Assembly: GCA_913778495.1 (NCBI GenBank)
Contig: CAJYVD010000004.1
Span: 170,532-234,531 of the forward strand
DNA length: 64,000 bases
Direction: 5' to 3'
From: an uncultured Pantoea sp.
GTDB taxonomy: Bacteria > Pseudomonadota > Gammaproteobacteria > Enterobacterales > Enterobacteriaceae
Part shown: positions 16,226 to 25,661 of the stretch, piece by piece
Numbering within the stretch: position 1 is the stretch's first letter
How the letters are laid out: the number at the start of each line of letters is the position of its first letter
Made by a program: the position numbers and the translations under genes
Notes under the pieces: generated by a model
Told to the model about the DNA's origin: nothing
The model's input: only the letters and a program-made list of their open reading frames with translations
Database searches by the model: none

Positions 16226-17116
16226 TTAGCCCCTTGTAATTGTGACTTTTTCCTGGCTCGAACCGACGCCGATAACCAGGTAGGCTTTTTCAAACAGACC
16301 ATCCACAATGGTTCTGTCGCCCTGTGTACGCAGGTTGACCTGCTGCGTCTCATCTTTAGAGAACAGCCCGCCTTCTTTACGCACCACCAGCAGGATGGGG
16401 GTCTCGCCAGACGCGATGTTTTTCGGGAACTGGATAATGGTTTTCACGCCGTCGTTGTAAACGCGCACCGGTTTCCAGCTCGCTGAACCGCTGATGGCGT
16501 AGTTAAAGTCGAGATTGCCGAGATACTCGCCGGTCTGCGGAATGGTGTTGTCGCTGAGCTGCTTCGCCTCACGCGTGCGGATCGCATCCCATTTTGCCTG
16601 CGCGTCTTCCGGGTAGGTGAAGGCGATGTAAGGCATAAACTCTTTGCGGCTCGATTTCAGGCGGAAGCGATAGGTGCGGCGATCGGTGGTGACAACCAGC
16701 GAGGTATCGAGACCCACATCCAGCGGCTTGATAATCAGATGCAGCTGCTGCGCTGCGCCAGAACCGGTGATCGACGGCTCTACCACAAAGCGCGGGTCGC
16801 CGCTGTTGATGTTGTTGACGTTTTCGCCAGGCTGCAATGCGATATCGCACACCTGCAGCACGGCGCAGACCACCTGCGTCTGCCCGGTGGTGTAAACGTA
16901 GTTGATCGCGCCATCCGGACCGGCAAACGGTTTACTGCTGACGCTGCCTGCGCCGGTTTGCCATTTTTGACCAATGCCGATGGCCGCACGTTCCTGTGGG
17001 GTCAGCTGCGGTTCATTTTTAGAGAAATACTGGTCTGCCAGCGGATCGCTACCGGGAGCCGCACTAGCCAGAAGCGGAAAGCTCATCATTAACGCTGCGA
17101 TAATTGACTTTTTCAT
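16226..17116 (-). CDS. trbG: TrbG, T4SS core-complex protein (VirB9-like)
   Basis: A 296-residue secreted protein. The signal peptide (IIAALMMSFPLLASAAPGS) is followed by the VirB9/TrbG N-terminal beta domain (INYVYTTGQTQVVCAVLQVCDIALQPGE) and the C-terminal domain that binds the outer-membrane lipoprotein (WKPVRVYNDGVKTIIQFPK, PILLVVRKEG, DRTIVDGLFEKAYLVIG). It works with TrbH and TrbI in the outer-membrane ring. Order and spacing match RP4. Confidence 0.92.
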   Translation of the reverse strand: MKKSIIAALMMSFPLLASAAPGSDPLADQYFSKNEPQLTPQERAAIGIGQKWQTGAGSVSSKPFAGPDGAINYVYTTGQTQVVCAVLQVCDIALQPGENVNNINSGDPRFVVEPSITGSGAAQQLHLIIKPLDVGLDTSLVVTTDRRTYRFRLKSSRKEFMPYIAFTYPEDAQAKWDAIRTREAKQLSDNTIPQTGEYLGNLDFNYAISGSASWKPVRVYNDGVKTIIQFPKNIASGETPILLVVRKEGGLFSKDETQQVNLRTQGDRTIVDGLFEKAYLVIGVGSSQEKVTITRG

Positions 17117-17131
17117 TATTCGGTCCCGAAT

Positions 17132-17839
17132 TTACTGTTGTTTTGACCAGTTAAAATCTTTGATAAAAATACGATGTGGGTTCATGACATCGTTATTTTC
17201 CGTGATGTTGGCGTTCAAATCGGTGTTCTGATAAATGGTGATCAGCGCACGCATTCTTGTTGGCTGTGCTTTCAGCGTGCCGTCGCGGTTGCGCGTGGTT
17301 TCCATCCAGTCAACCTGCCACGTATCCGGCGACTGCTGGATAGCAGAGAGCAGCTCGGTGCTGACCATTTCGGTCTGCGCGCGCGTAAATGGGTTGCGAT
17401 CTTTGGAACCGTTCAGGAACTCGTTGGCTTTGACGGTCGCCGCATCATCCGGGTACAGGAAGGCGTAAGTCTGGAGCACGGCTTTACGCTGCATCTCGCT
17501 ATCCGGCGTGACGGTGCGAATGTGATCGATAAAGTTCCAGGCGGCGCTGCGGAAATCATCCACTTTCGCCGCTGGCAGTCGGTCAGCGCGCGTCAGGCTG
17601 ACATAGTTGTCGGCGCGATCCTGCTGATACACCATCGGGACAAATTTCGGCTGGCTGCCGATATAGGTGATGCCGCCTACCGCCGCGAGGCCCACCAGCA
17701 GGCCCGCCACGCCAAAGAAAATGCCCAGCGCACCAAACTGCTGAACGTGGCCCATATGAATGTTCCATGAGCGCCGCGCGTTCAGATACGGGTTAGCGGT
17801 ATCCGGCTGAGGCGTATTTTTGTTTTTAAAGAGTTTCAT
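17132..17839 (-). CDS. trbF: TrbF, T4SS inner-membrane assembly protein (VirB8-like)
   Basis: A 235-residue bitopic protein. A short N-terminal cytoplasmic part (NPYLNARRSWNIHMG) precedes one transmembrane helix (GIFFGVAGLLVGLAAVGGITYIG, about 39-61) and a periplasmic NTF2-like VirB8 domain. VirB8-type proteins nucleate assembly of the core complex and pilus. The start codon overlaps the trbE stop by 4 bases. Confidence 0.9.
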   Translation of the reverse strand: MKLFKNKNTPQPDTANPYLNARRSWNIHMGHVQQFGALGIFFGVAGLLVGLAAVGGITYIGSQPKFVPMVYQQDRADNYVSLTRADRLPAAKVDDFRSAAWNFIDHIRTVTPDSEMQRKAVLQTYAFLYPDDAATVKANEFLNGSKDRNPFTRAQTEMVSTELLSAIQQSPDTWQVDWMETTRNRDGTLKAQPTRMRALITIYQNTDLNANITENNDVMNPHRIFIKDFNWSKQQ

Positions 17840-20373
17840 GCTGCAACCTCGTAGTCATGTAATTCCAGGCCCTTCGTGCGCAGCCATTCGTCCACCCACT
17901 TGTCGCCGTATGTTTGGGCTAATTCTTTGATCGTCGCGATAGAGTCAGGATCGGTTGCGCCCACGAAAGCCAGCGCAAGCGGACCGAGCGCCAGCTGATA
18001 CAGACGGCGTCCCTCTTCCGACACGTAGTAGTATTCGCGTTTCGGAATGGCCGAGGCGATGATCTCAACCTGGCGACGGTTCAAGCCCATGTTGAGATAG
18101 AGCGGCATGGCCTCTTCTTGCAGGGCATTCGGATTGGGCAGGAAGATACGGCTGGCGGTGGATTCGATGATGACATCGAGAATGCCGGATTTCGCCGCGT
18201 CGCCCAGCTGCTGCGTCGCCATCAGCACCGCACAGTTTTTCTTCGCCATGGATTTCAACCATTCGCGAATTTTGCCGCGGAACGCTTCATGGCCCAGCAT
18301 CAGCCACGCTTCGTCCAGAATGATCAGCGTAGGGCGGCCATCCAATGACTCTTCGATACGACGGAACAGGTACAGCAGCACCGGCATCGCGTATTTCTGA
18401 TCCATGTTCATCAGGTTCTCAATCTCGAAGGTCATGAAGTCCGACATATCAAGACCGTCCGCTTCGGCATCCAGCAGATGTCCCATGTTGCCATCGATGG
18501 TGTACTGCTTGAGCGCGTCACGGATTTCGTTGCTCTGCACCGTAACGGAAAACTCTGACAGGGTTTTTGAGCCGCTGTCAGCCATACTTTTGATGGCATC
18601 GGCAATGGCATTACGCATCGGGGCATCGACGTGAACGTTATTGAGAATCAGGATCGACTCAATCCACTCCATTGCCCAGCTGCGGCGGGAAGCGGTATCC
18701 AGGCGCGACAGGGGAGCAAACGCCAGTTGGTCGTCATCCGCGGCAATAGTGAAGTGATGACCGCCCACCGCTTTGCAGGTCGGGTACATCGACAGGCCTT
18801 TATCAAAGGCGTAGATGCGCGAGCCGGCATAGCGACGCCACTGCATCGCCGTCAACGCCAGATGGGTTGATTTACCGGCGCGCGTTGGACCAAACATGAA
18901 GCTGTGGCCGAGATCGCGTACGTGCAGGTTAAAGCGGAACGGGGTATTCCCCGACGTCACGCCGTGCATTAACGGCGGTGCGCCGGCGTCAAACATCGGA
19001 CTTGGCGCGCGGTTTTCACCCGGCCAAATCGTGCTGGTGGGCATCAAATCGGCCAGGTTAAGCGTATTGACCAGCGGACGGCGCACGTTCTCCACGCCGT
19101 GACCCGGCAGGGAGCCAAAGTAGGCGTCAACGGTATTGACCGTTTCAATGCGCGCGGTAAAGCCCAGGTTGTTGATGGCTTTACGCATAAATTCAGCAGC
19201 GTCTTCAACGCGTTTACGATCTTCGTTCATCAGCACGATGACGCTGGTCATGTAACCCTGGCTGACCATGCCGGAGTTGGTTTCCGCAATGGCAGAAGAC
19301 GCGTCATTCACCATCGAGAGCGCATCTTCATCGATGTAGCCGTTGTTGGTGTTGAACAGCTGTGACATAAAGCCACGCACTTTCTGCTTCCATTTACGGC
19401 GATACGCAGTCAGCTTAGAAATCGCCTCGTGAGAATCGAGGAAAATAAAGCGGGTAGACCAGCGGTATTCACACGGCTGCTCGGCCAATTTGGTCAAAAT
19501 GCCGGGATACGACTCGGTGGGGTAGCCTTCGAGCGCCACGATCTGCACAAAGTTTTTACCAATGCGCGGCACTATTCCCGGATAAAATTCCTGGCCGCCA
19601 ATCAGGGCGTCAAGATAGATAGGGTTATTAGGCAGGCGCACCGGGTGTTGCACGCCGGTCACACAGTACTGCAGGTATTCCAGTTGCTGATCCATGGTGG
19701 CAACCGAACCGTCTTCCAGATCCACTTTCAAACCACCCAGGCGCTCTACGGATACTGCCTGCGACATATTCGACTGAATCACGGAAATTTCATGCTTAAA
19801 CCGGTCCAGTAAATTACGGGTGGTCGCCAGATCGCTGGCCGCTTCGCGCTCATCGTCAAACATCAGTTCGGTGAATTTGCTCTCAGCCAGACGCGGTGGA
19901 AACCAGGTGAACGTCACCACGAAACACCCTTCATACAGCTGACCCATTTTTTCAAACAGGCGACGGCGTTCTTCATCCACGGCGGCAGAAATGCGGTCAG
20001 GGAAGTGTGACGCATTGCGCTCACTGTAGGAGGGCGCGGGATTGCGCATCGCGTCAACGTGCATCATCCAGCCATTGCCGAGTTTACCGACGGCTTTGTT
20101 GATGCGAAATGAAACGAGTTCTCTTTCCTGGTCGGTTGCGCTCGCGTTATCAGCGCCTTTGTAAAAAAATGAGGCCATAAAAGAGCCGTTTTTGCAGACG
20201 ATGACGCCATCGTCCACAACCGCGGCATAATTGAGCAAATCAGCAAAGGCTTCATCTTTAGCGCGGTGTTTTTTAAGGTGGTATTCCTTCACCATGCGCT
20301 GATAGACAGCCATCATCATGCCCAGCAGGACGAGTCCTATCACCGCAACTAAGACAGGAATTGCTGTGTTCAT
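17836..20373 (-). CDS. trbE: TrbE, T4SS ATPase (VirB4-like)
   Basis: An 845-residue ATPase, the usual length. An N-terminal membrane helix (VLVAVIGLVLLGMMMAVY) is followed by the VirB4 N-terminal domain and the RecA-like motor. GPTRAGKST (about 495-503) is the Walker A loop, LIILDEAW (about 683-690) the Walker B, and MATQQ the downstream sensor region. VirB4 proteins energise pilus biogenesis and substrate transfer at the base of the channel. All key residues are present, so the machine is probably not decayed at this gene. Confidence 0.95.
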   Translation of the reverse strand: MNTAIPVLVAVIGLVLLGMMMAVYQRMVKEYHLKKHRAKDEAFADLLNYAAVVDDGVIVCKNGSFMASFFYKGADNASATDQERELVSFRINKAVGKLGNGWMMHVDAMRNPAPSYSERNASHFPDRISAAVDEERRRLFEKMGQLYEGCFVVTFTWFPPRLAESKFTELMFDDEREAASDLATTRNLLDRFKHEISVIQSNMSQAVSVERLGGLKVDLEDGSVATMDQQLEYLQYCVTGVQHPVRLPNNPIYLDALIGGQEFYPGIVPRIGKNFVQIVALEGYPTESYPGILTKLAEQPCEYRWSTRFIFLDSHEAISKLTAYRRKWKQKVRGFMSQLFNTNNGYIDEDALSMVNDASSAIAETNSGMVSQGYMTSVIVLMNEDRKRVEDAAEFMRKAINNLGFTARIETVNTVDAYFGSLPGHGVENVRRPLVNTLNLADLMPTSTIWPGENRAPSPMFDAGAPPLMHGVTSGNTPFRFNLHVRDLGHSFMFGPTRAGKSTHLALTAMQWRRYAGSRIYAFDKGLSMYPTCKAVGGHHFTIAADDDQLAFAPLSRLDTASRRSWAMEWIESILILNNVHVDAPMRNAIADAIKSMADSGSKTLSEFSVTVQSNEIRDALKQYTIDGNMGHLLDAEADGLDMSDFMTFEIENLMNMDQKYAMPVLLYLFRRIEESLDGRPTLIILDEAWLMLGHEAFRGKIREWLKSMAKKNCAVLMATQQLGDAAKSGILDVIIESTASRIFLPNPNALQEEAMPLYLNMGLNRRQVEIIASAIPKREYYYVSEEGRRLYQLALGPLALAFVGATDPDSIATIKELAQTYGDKWVDEWLRTKGLELHDYEVAA

Positions 20374-20684
20374 TTATATCGGTTTCCCTGAGCTGTCGTA
20401 TTGACGCGGAACGGCGTAGCCCGAGGCGCATAATACGGCTGGTTGTACTTAAGGCTGCGGAGGTAAACCTGGCGCAGCATGGGGTCGGATTTCGCCATTC
20501 TTCGTAAAAGCGCCAGAGAAACGCCCCAAATTGCGACGCCGACACCGGCAGCGATCCAGTCCTGTGAGGTAAAGATCAGGACCGCTGCCAATAGGATTGA
20601 AAACATAACCATTTCACGGTCCCCGCCCATGAAAAGGTTCGAACGTGATGCCACCCTGCGGATGGGGATCGTGCGTAAAGGCAT
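20370..20684 (-). CDS. trbD: TrbD, inner-membrane T4SS protein (VirB3-like)
   Basis: 104 residues with two adjacent hydrophobic segments (MVMFSILLAAVLIFTS and WIAAGVGVAIWGVSLALLR), then a conserved cationic tail (DPMLRQVYLRSLKYNQPYYAPRATPF). This is the typical VirB3/TrbD plan, and the partner VirB4 follows with a 4-base overlap. VirB3 is an essential small part of the inner-membrane complex. Confidence 0.9.
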   Translation of the reverse strand: MPLRTIPIRRVASRSNLFMGGDREMVMFSILLAAVLIFTSQDWIAAGVGVAIWGVSLALLRRMAKSDPMLRQVYLRSLKYNQPYYAPRATPFRVNTTAQGNRYK

Positions 20685-20686
20685 GG

Positions 20687-21070
20687 TTATGCAACGCCCC
20701 CGGTTTTACCTGCTGTCAAGATGGCTGCCAGTTCTGCGCCCTGACCGGTGATGGCAGAAAGCGTGTTTTGCGCGGCAACCAGGAAGCTCAGCACCAACAC
20801 GATAAAGATCAGGGTACGCATGAAACCATTCATGTCGCCGCCGAAAATCAACATGGCACCCGCCGCGACTAAACCGATGATGGAGGCGGTATAGGCAAAA
20901 GGACCGGTGACAGACGTACGAATATTGGTCAGCCAGCTATCAAACGGCAGACCGCCGCCGGAGGTGTTGGACGCCAGCGCAGGTTCAGCGGCGACGAAAA
21001 ACAGCAGCGCGCCAAGAAAAGCCATAAAGGCGTGCTTGCTAAGCATGACTTGCGAAAGACCAGATTTCAT
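20687..21070 (-). CDS. trbC: TrbC, major conjugative pilin precursor (VirB2-like)
   Basis: 127 residues. A signal segment ([20 protein letters not shown]) and two further hydrophobic helices ([18 protein letters not shown] and [19 protein letters not shown]) form the pilin hairpin. In RP4 the TrbC precursor is cut by leader peptidase and then circularised by TraF, which is also present in this island. A hydrophilic C-terminal tail ([21 protein letters not shown]) would contain the TraF site. A 100-base spacer separates it from trbB. Confidence 0.9.
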   Translation of the reverse strand: MKSGLSQVMLSKHAFMAFLGALLFFVAAEPALASNTSGGGLPFDSWLTNIRTSVTGPFAYTASIIGLVAAGAMLIFGGDMNGFMRTLIFIVLVLSFLVAAQNTLSAITGQGAELAAILTAGKTGGVA

Positions 21071-21170
21071 TCAATGACCCCTTAGTGAAGGTTGGTTTAG
21101 GTAGTAAAAAAGTGAGCTTTAAACCCGCTCGAAGGTTTAACAATCGAATGTTATTGAGACGAAGCGCGAG

Positions 21171-22142
21171 TTAAGCGGCGATGAGACGCGAAAGGTAATC
21201 GCCGTTCTCGAACCCTTGAACTTCACGAATTTCCTGAATGCGACGCCCCTGCGGGGTCTTGCCTATTTGCACAATGACGTTCACGGCTTCGCCGATAACG
21301 GGCTCAATTTCACGTGGCGCAAACGGATTACGTGAAATAAGAGAGCGCAGACGCGTCAGCGCTGATGCTGTGTTATTGGCGTGTAGGGAGGCCGCGCCGC
21401 CTTCATGGCCGGTGTTCCAGGCATCGAGCATATCGAGCGCTTCAGGACCACGCGTTTCGCCCACGAAAATACGATCGGGACGCATACGCAGGATCAGGCG
21501 GAGGATCTCCGTCATCGTGACGTTGACAGTGGTGTGGTATTGAACGTAATTCTCAGCCGAGCACTGGAGCTCGCCGGTATCTTCAATGATGCAGATACGT
21601 TCATGAGGGAACTGGCGCACGATTTCGGCAATGATGCCGTTCAGTAGGGTGGTTTTACCCGAACCCGTACCACCAATTACCAGAATATTCTTGTGGTCAG
21701 AGATGGCCTGACAGATGTAATCGGCCTGTGACTGCGTCATGACGCCGGATTCGACGTACTCACTCAGCAGAAAAATGCGGGACGCTTTTTTACGGATGGC
21801 GAAGGAGGGTCCTGCCACCAGCGGGGGGATTTGACCTGCGAAGCGCGAACCATCAATGGGCAATTCGCACTCCAGAAACGGGGAGCTGTGGTCGATGATC
21901 TTGCCATGGAAACCGGCGATGGTTTGCAGGATGGTCTTAGATCGCATCGGATCGACGCTGCCCATGCAGAACATTGGGCGACCAAACTGCTCGCACCATA
22001 ACTGACCGTCCGGGTTCAGCATCAATTCGAGGGTGCTAGGGTCTTCAAGCGTATTGATCATATGAGCGCCCATATCCCTCTTGAGCTTCTCAATAGTCCT
22101 TGCACTTACAGTATCTAAAGCAATGCCATCCACAGCGCTCAT
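21171..22142 (-). CDS. trbB: TrbB, T4SS hexameric ATPase (VirB11-like)
   Basis: 323 residues from the ATG at 22142, chosen because AAGGGGA lies 6 bases before it; the frame is open a further 25 codons upstream without support. [14 protein letters not shown] (about 156-169) is the Walker A, and [10 protein letters not shown], a His box around [10 protein letters not shown] and [10 protein letters not shown] are the standard VirB11 motifs. The protein powers pilus assembly and substrate hand-over at the inner face of the membrane. It is the first structural gene of the trb operon. Confidence 0.93.
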   Translation of the reverse strand: MSAVDGIALDTVSARTIEKLKRDMGAHMINTLEDPSTLELMLNPDGQLWCEQFGRPMFCMGSVDPMRSKTILQTIAGFHGKIIDHSSPFLECELPIDGSRFAGQIPPLVAGPSFAIRKKASRIFLLSEYVESGVMTQSQADYICQAISDHKNILVIGGTGSGKTTLLNGIIAEIVRQFPHERICIIEDTGELQCSAENYVQYHTTVNVTMTEILRLILRMRPDRIFVGETRGPEALDMLDAWNTGHEGGAASLHANNTASALTRLRSLISRNPFAPREIEPVIGEAVNVIVQIGKTPQGRRIQEIREVQGFENGDYLSRLIAA

Positions 22143-22278
22143 AAAATCCCCTTTAATCTTTACACTGTATTTACAATAGAAATACGTGGCAAACGATATA
22201 CAGAAAATTAAACGCAAGCAAGTTTAAACCCACAATAAAGTGAAATAATTTTGATAGTTGACAAGATGGCAAATGAGT

Positions 22279-22291
22279 TTTAGCGGCTAAA
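22279..22291. promoter_or_regulatory. KorB operator upstream of the trb operon
   Basis: A perfect TTTAGCGGCTAAA, extended to TTTTAGCGGCTAAAA (22278-22292), lies 137 bases before the trbB start in the trbA-trbB spacer. On the minus strand, TTGTCA follows at 22265-22260 and could be a -35 box. RK2 has an equivalent KorB site at its trbB promoter. Confidence 0.9.
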
Positions 22292-22326
22292 ATCTGCGTC
22301 CCTGCAGCGGATGTCTTGTAGCAAGA

Positions 22327-22758
22327 TCAGTGGGTGGGATTTGATGAATTCTGCTGCAATTCAGCCAGCAATTCTTTGGCTTCTTCGCCCAGTTTGTGAC
22401 GCGTGGTTTCACTCCATTTACGTACCTGAAAAGCCTGTTGCTCTGACAGGATCACCGAAACTCTGACATACCCGGGCGGCAGGCTCTTCACCGGGTGGCC
22501 GTCGGCCATTAGCATTAAGCTGTTCTCGTCGAGATCGGTTGTTTCAAGCAGTTCTGGCAGCGCAACATCAAGCGCGTTGGCAATTCTCTCCATGACGCGC
22601 AGAGAAGGATTAGCTTTACCGTTGGTGAGATCAGATAGAAATGAGATGGAGACTCCCGCTTGTAGTGAAAGCTCCTGCTTAGTCATGTTCCTTTTGTCCA
22701 GCAGCCTGAGAATGTTTGTAAAGAATATTAGATTGTACACGTTACGCGATCGCCTCAA
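22327..22758 (-). CDS. trbA: TrbA-like transcriptional repressor of the trb/tra genes
   Basis: Up to 143 residues. The XRE helix-turn-helix is clear (MTKQELSLQAGVSISFLSDLTNGKANPSLRVMERIANAL), followed by the C-terminal dimerisation segment shared by KorA and TrbA (LPPGYVRVSVILSEQQAFQVRKWSE). IncP TrbA represses the mating-pair-formation and transfer promoters together with KorA and KorB. The start is uncertain: TTG at 22758 or GTG at 22740 (the latter gives VYNLIFFTN). GTG is plausible because a GAGG lies 12 bases before it. A KorB operator sits just upstream at 22766. Confidence 0.85.
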   Translation of the reverse strand: MRRSRNVYNLIFFTNILRLLDKRNMTKQELSLQAGVSISFLSDLTNGKANPSLRVMERIANALDVALPELLETTDLDENSLMLMADGHPVKSLPPGYVRVSVILSEQQAFQVRKWSETTRHKLGEEAKELLAELQQNSSNPTH

Positions 22759-22765
22759 CTCGTAT

Positions 22766-22809
22766 TTTAGCGGCTAAAATAGACGCCTGCCGTAATATTA
22801 TAGCTAAAC
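22766..22809. promoter_or_regulatory. Paired KorB and KorA-like operators upstream of trbA
   Basis: A perfect KorB operator TTTAGCGGCTAAA at 22766-22778 is followed by TTATAGCTAAAC at 22798-22809, which matches 9 of 12 bases of the RK2 KorA operator GTTTAGCTAAAC, including its whole central and right half. The pairing matches the cooperative KorA-KorB arrangement at RK2 promoters. Confidence 0.8.
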
Positions 22810-23094
22810 TTAAATCTCTCTTATGTGTAGTGCGCAAGGAATTTGAGTCCTAAACTGCCAAAAATCAGTCTATAGGAAAATTAACTAAAGACACAGTATT
22901 AGGCGCACGGCAAGCCAATCTCAGGATAAACCTTCGATATAGTCGTTAACAGCTTCTTAAGATGATTGTATGATGCCTTATTCTGTGAATACACTGAGTT
23001 CGGTCCACAGACATTTAGCGATTAGCCGTTCTCAACAATTTTTAAGACTAAAGAGCATTGCTACCAATGAGTATCAATCTTTAACTGACGGTTT

Positions 23095-23106
23095 GCATAG
23101 CTAAAT
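23095..23106. promoter_or_regulatory. KorA-like operator upstream of kleE
   Basis: GCATAGCTAAAT matches 9 of 12 bases of the KorA operator and lies 58 bases before the kleE start. RK2 kle promoters are also KorA-controlled. It is weaker than the other sites, so confidence is moderate. Confidence 0.5.
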
Positions 23107-23163
23107 TTTCAGCGGCGGTTTTGCAAAATTCTTATTTTATAAGGGCTTGGCAGGAGGGGAAGT

Positions 23164-23496
23164 GTGAGTAATGTAGTGAAGTTTCCGCGTGACAAGAAGG
23201 GCGAGCCTGAACATCAGCCTCCACCAGAACAACCGCAACGCAGTGAGCCGAAGCCGACGAATGAAACGCGACGCAACATTTTACACGGGATCCTCGGCGT
23301 AATTTATATTGTTGCCGCAAGTCTGTGGGTGCCCATCCGTTTTATGTTGATCAGCAATGTCGTCATCCAATTTTTCAGAATGATGATCAACTGGCACAAC
23401 GGTGCATTTGCGGCATTTTGGCCCTTTGCGCTGAGTTTTCTGGTTGCGTCTGCCTTTACGTTTTTTATGACAACCTGGAAACCCAAAACGCCGTAA
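23164..23496 (+). CDS. kleE: KleE-like small membrane protein
   Basis: 110 residues from a GTG start with a strong AGGAGG ribosome site 6 bases upstream. The N terminus MSNVVKFPRDKK, a Pro/Glu-rich linker, then two membrane segments (ILGVIYIVAASLWVPIRFML and FAAFWPFALSFLVASAFTFF) and a short TWKPKTP tail follow the plan of IncP KleE proteins. In RK2, kleE belongs to the kle (kilE) maintenance operons, regulated by KorA and KorC; its molecular role is unknown. Only one kle gene is present here. Confidence 0.7.
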   Translation: MSNVVKFPRDKKGEPEHQPPPEQPQRSEPKPTNETRRNILHGILGVIYIVAASLWVPIRFMLISNVVIQFFRMMINWHNGAFAAFWPFALSFLVASAFTFFMTTWKPKTP

Positions 23497-23691
23497 GGTT
23501 CAGCCCATAACAATCGTTGTGTAGATACCGTTTGATGAGCAGTGCACCTTGAAAAGGTCAGGCAGATATCCCTTAAAATCATAATTGATAAAGCTTTTTC
23601 TATAATATTACGTTTTTATAAATATAAAAAATCAGAAGCTCAATTTTAGACAGTGCTATGGCCAACTTTGTATGAGTCTGGATGTGAAACT

Positions 23692-24048
23692 ATGACGATC
23701 CTAAATGACTTCAACCTTAACGGTGGTCGTGCGTCTTGCCACGAAAAAGGCGAGAAAAAGCACCTGACCGGGGAACAATTTCAGCGCGTTACAAGGGGAC
23801 TTAATGTCGGTCAGCAAACGCTCGACATTGCATATGGGGTGCTGGTGCAAGGAAAGCCGCAGAAGGTATTTGCTGAGACGCTGAGCATTTCACGGGGTGC
23901 AGTCTCGCAGGCGGTCAACCGAGTCTGGGAAGCGTATAAGCAGGAAGTTCCCGACGGCTACGTGCGACTGGAAGTCATTCTGCCTGAACGTCAGGCATTT
24001 ATTGTGAAAAAGTGGGCAGATGAAGCGAAGCGGAAACAGGAAGAATAG
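23692..24048 (+). CDS. korA: KorA (TrfB-like) global repressor
   Basis: 118 residues from the ATG at 23692. From LTGEQFQRVTRGLNVGQQTLDIAYGVLV onward it follows RK2 KorA closely: the helix-turn-helix is QKVFAETLSISRGAVSQAVNRVW and the dimerisation part is LPDGYVRL-like (VPDGYVRLEVILPERQAFIVKKW). KorA represses plasmid backbone promoters at GTTTAGCTAAAC sites and acts with KorB. About 22 extra N-terminal residues precede the conserved part. A TATAAT-like box lies at 23601-23606, but no clear KorA operator was seen directly before the gene. Confidence 0.9.
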   Translation: MTILNDFNLNGGRASCHEKGEKKHLTGEQFQRVTRGLNVGQQTLDIAYGVLVQGKPQKVFAETLSISRGAVSQAVNRVWEAYKQEVPDGYVRLEVILPERQAFIVKKWADEAKRKQEE

Positions 24049-24218
24049 CGCTAACGTCAAGCACAAGCGTATTTTTTCACAGTGAATCCCTTTAGATGGC
24101 GCTGACCAAGTAGAACGGGGTGAACCGCAGCATAGAGACATTGCTGGCGGAATATGTGCGCGCCTGCACGTTTAGAAGCCACGCCCATAATATGAGGAAG
24201 TAACTTTAACCTTTTGTT

Positions 24219-24263
24219 AATCTTGCTTTCTCTGAAAAAATAACAAGATAAATGAGCAAGATT
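24219..24263. promoter_or_regulatory. Inverted repeat at the korB start
   Basis: AATCTTGCT (24219-24227) and AGCAAGATT (24255-24263) are perfect 9-bp inverted arms 27 bases apart, with another CAAGAT at 24244-24249 between them. The right arm runs into the korB ribosome binding site. It differs from the KorA, KorB and KorC operators known for RK2, so it could be a translational control stem or a site for another regulator. Confidence 0.45.
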
Positions 24264-24274
24264 TGGAGAGAAGC

Positions 24275-25285
24275 ATGAGTAAAAAAAATTCTTCCGCGTA
24301 CGGCCCTGACGCCCTTGTTCAATCTGCGCACGTTAACGACGCCTCTCTCTCTCCGGGTAAACCGCTGTTACTCGACATCGCAATGATTGATCCCGATCCT
24401 AATCAACCCCGTCAAGCCGATAACCCGGGATTTTCTCAGCAATCCCTTAAGGAACTGGCGGACACCATTGCTTTACGCGGCGTGAAAATGCCTATATCCG
24501 TCCGTGAAAATCCGGCCAAACCCGGTCGCTACATTATCAATCATGGGGAGCGCCGCTGGCGTGGTAGTCAGGTCGCCGGTAAAACGCACATTCCTGCATT
24601 TATTGACAATGACTACAGCGATGATGATCAGGTGATCGAAAATATTCAGCGCAACGATCTGACTGCGCGAGAGGTCGCCGTGCACATTGGGCGAAAACTT
24701 GCGTCAGGCTTAACCAAATCACAGATCGCCAAAAGTCTCGGTAAATCACCCGCGTTTGTCACGCAACATGCCGCCTTACTCGACCTGCCGGATTGTATTG
24801 CTGATGCGTTTAATCAGGGTTTAATTCGTGATGTCACAGTCGTGAACGAGCTGGTCACAGCCTATAAGCAAGATGCTGGCGAAGTAAAAAAATTGCTTCA
24901 AGAGAACGAGGGGGAAGACATTACCCGAAGCGCGGTCAAGGTGTTCCGAGAATTTTTGGATGAGAAAGAGTCGAATCGTCAGGATTTCAACGCTATAGAA
25001 GCGTTTAACAGCTTTGCCGACGATCAATCATTGCCACACACGGCTGAAGAACATGAGCTGGCTGACCCCACTGAGGATGCGCGCGATGAGCCTGAACGCG
25101 TCGTTAAGCGCGGTAAGCTTAAGAAAGCTCGGTTGGTTGTCGATTATGAAGGAGAGCAAGGTTGTATTGTCCTGACCAGGTTGCCCAGCGAGAGAGGAAA
25201 GGCATGGATTAAATTTGACCGTTCGGGCAGGGAAGAAGAATTAAATCTTAAAGATGTCCGAATAATTTGCCTTACAGAAGAATAA
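24275..25285 (+). CDS. korB: KorB, ParB-family DNA-binding clamp and repressor
   Basis: 336 residues from the ATG at 24275 (GGAG 7 bases upstream). It has the ParB N-terminal domain with IDPDPNQPRQ and the nucleotide-binding region NHGERRWRGSQVAGKTHIPAFIDND, the ENIQRNDLTAREVA motif, and the KorB helix-turn-helix (SGLTKSQIAKSLGKSPAFVTQHAALLDLP). A C-terminal SH3-like dimerisation domain ends the protein. RK2 KorB binds CTP, slides as a clamp and represses with KorA; it normally also partitions the plasmid with IncC. No incC gene lies here, so only the regulatory role seems kept. Matching operators surround it. Confidence 0.93.
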   Translation: MSKKNSSAYGPDALVQSAHVNDASLSPGKPLLLDIAMIDPDPNQPRQADNPGFSQQSLKELADTIALRGVKMPISVRENPAKPGRYIINHGERRWRGSQVAGKTHIPAFIDNDYSDDDQVIENIQRNDLTAREVAVHIGRKLASGLTKSQIAKSLGKSPAFVTQHAALLDLPDCIADAFNQGLIRDVTVVNELVTAYKQDAGEVKKLLQENEGEDITRSAVKVFREFLDEKESNRQDFNAIEAFNSFADDQSLPHTAEEHELADPTEDARDEPERVVKRGKLKKARLVVDYEGEQGCIVLTRLPSERGKAWIKFDRSGREEELNLKDVRIICLTEE

Positions 25286-25355
25286 TGCACTAGCTTTGAC
25301 TATTATCTCGCTAAGAACACATTTTTCGCTAAAAAAATTTGCCCTAAGGCGAGAT

Positions 25356-25389
25356 TTTAGCGGCTAAAATATTTATTATATAGCTAAAC
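25356..25389. promoter_or_regulatory. Paired KorB and KorA-like operators after korB
   Basis: A perfect KorB operator TTTAGCGGCTAAA (25356-25368) is followed 9 bases later by ATATAGCTAAAC (25378-25389), 9 of 12 bases matching the KorA operator. The stretch TATTTATTATAT between them could contain a -10 box, so this is likely the promoter for the kfr-like genes about 400 bases downstream. Confidence 0.8.
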
Positions 25390-25661
25390 AATTTAGGCAA
25401 AAGCCGTTGCTTCCACCTCGTTTCATCTGAACTAAGCCCCTTTTGAAGGCTTTCAGGGGCGAAGGCAACATGCTGAAAATGGGGCCAGATGGCTAACGCT
25501 TTAATTTATTTCCAGCCCGAAAAAAGTCACCTACTCGCGACCTTTAAGGACTTGAGCTGTAAAGCCATCTTCAGTTTGCAAACGGACGCCAAATATTAGG
25601 CGTGTGACAGCGCGATAACGGTGAAACACGTGCGTGGTATGCAGACTAACCGCGTTGTGAC

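Larger units (their letters stand above)
22759..23163. other. Control region between trbA and kleE
   Basis: About 405 bases between divergent genes. It contains the KorB and KorA-like sites listed separately. The middle (about 22815-23090) is AT-rich and holds no gene that can be supported. Confidence 0.6.
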
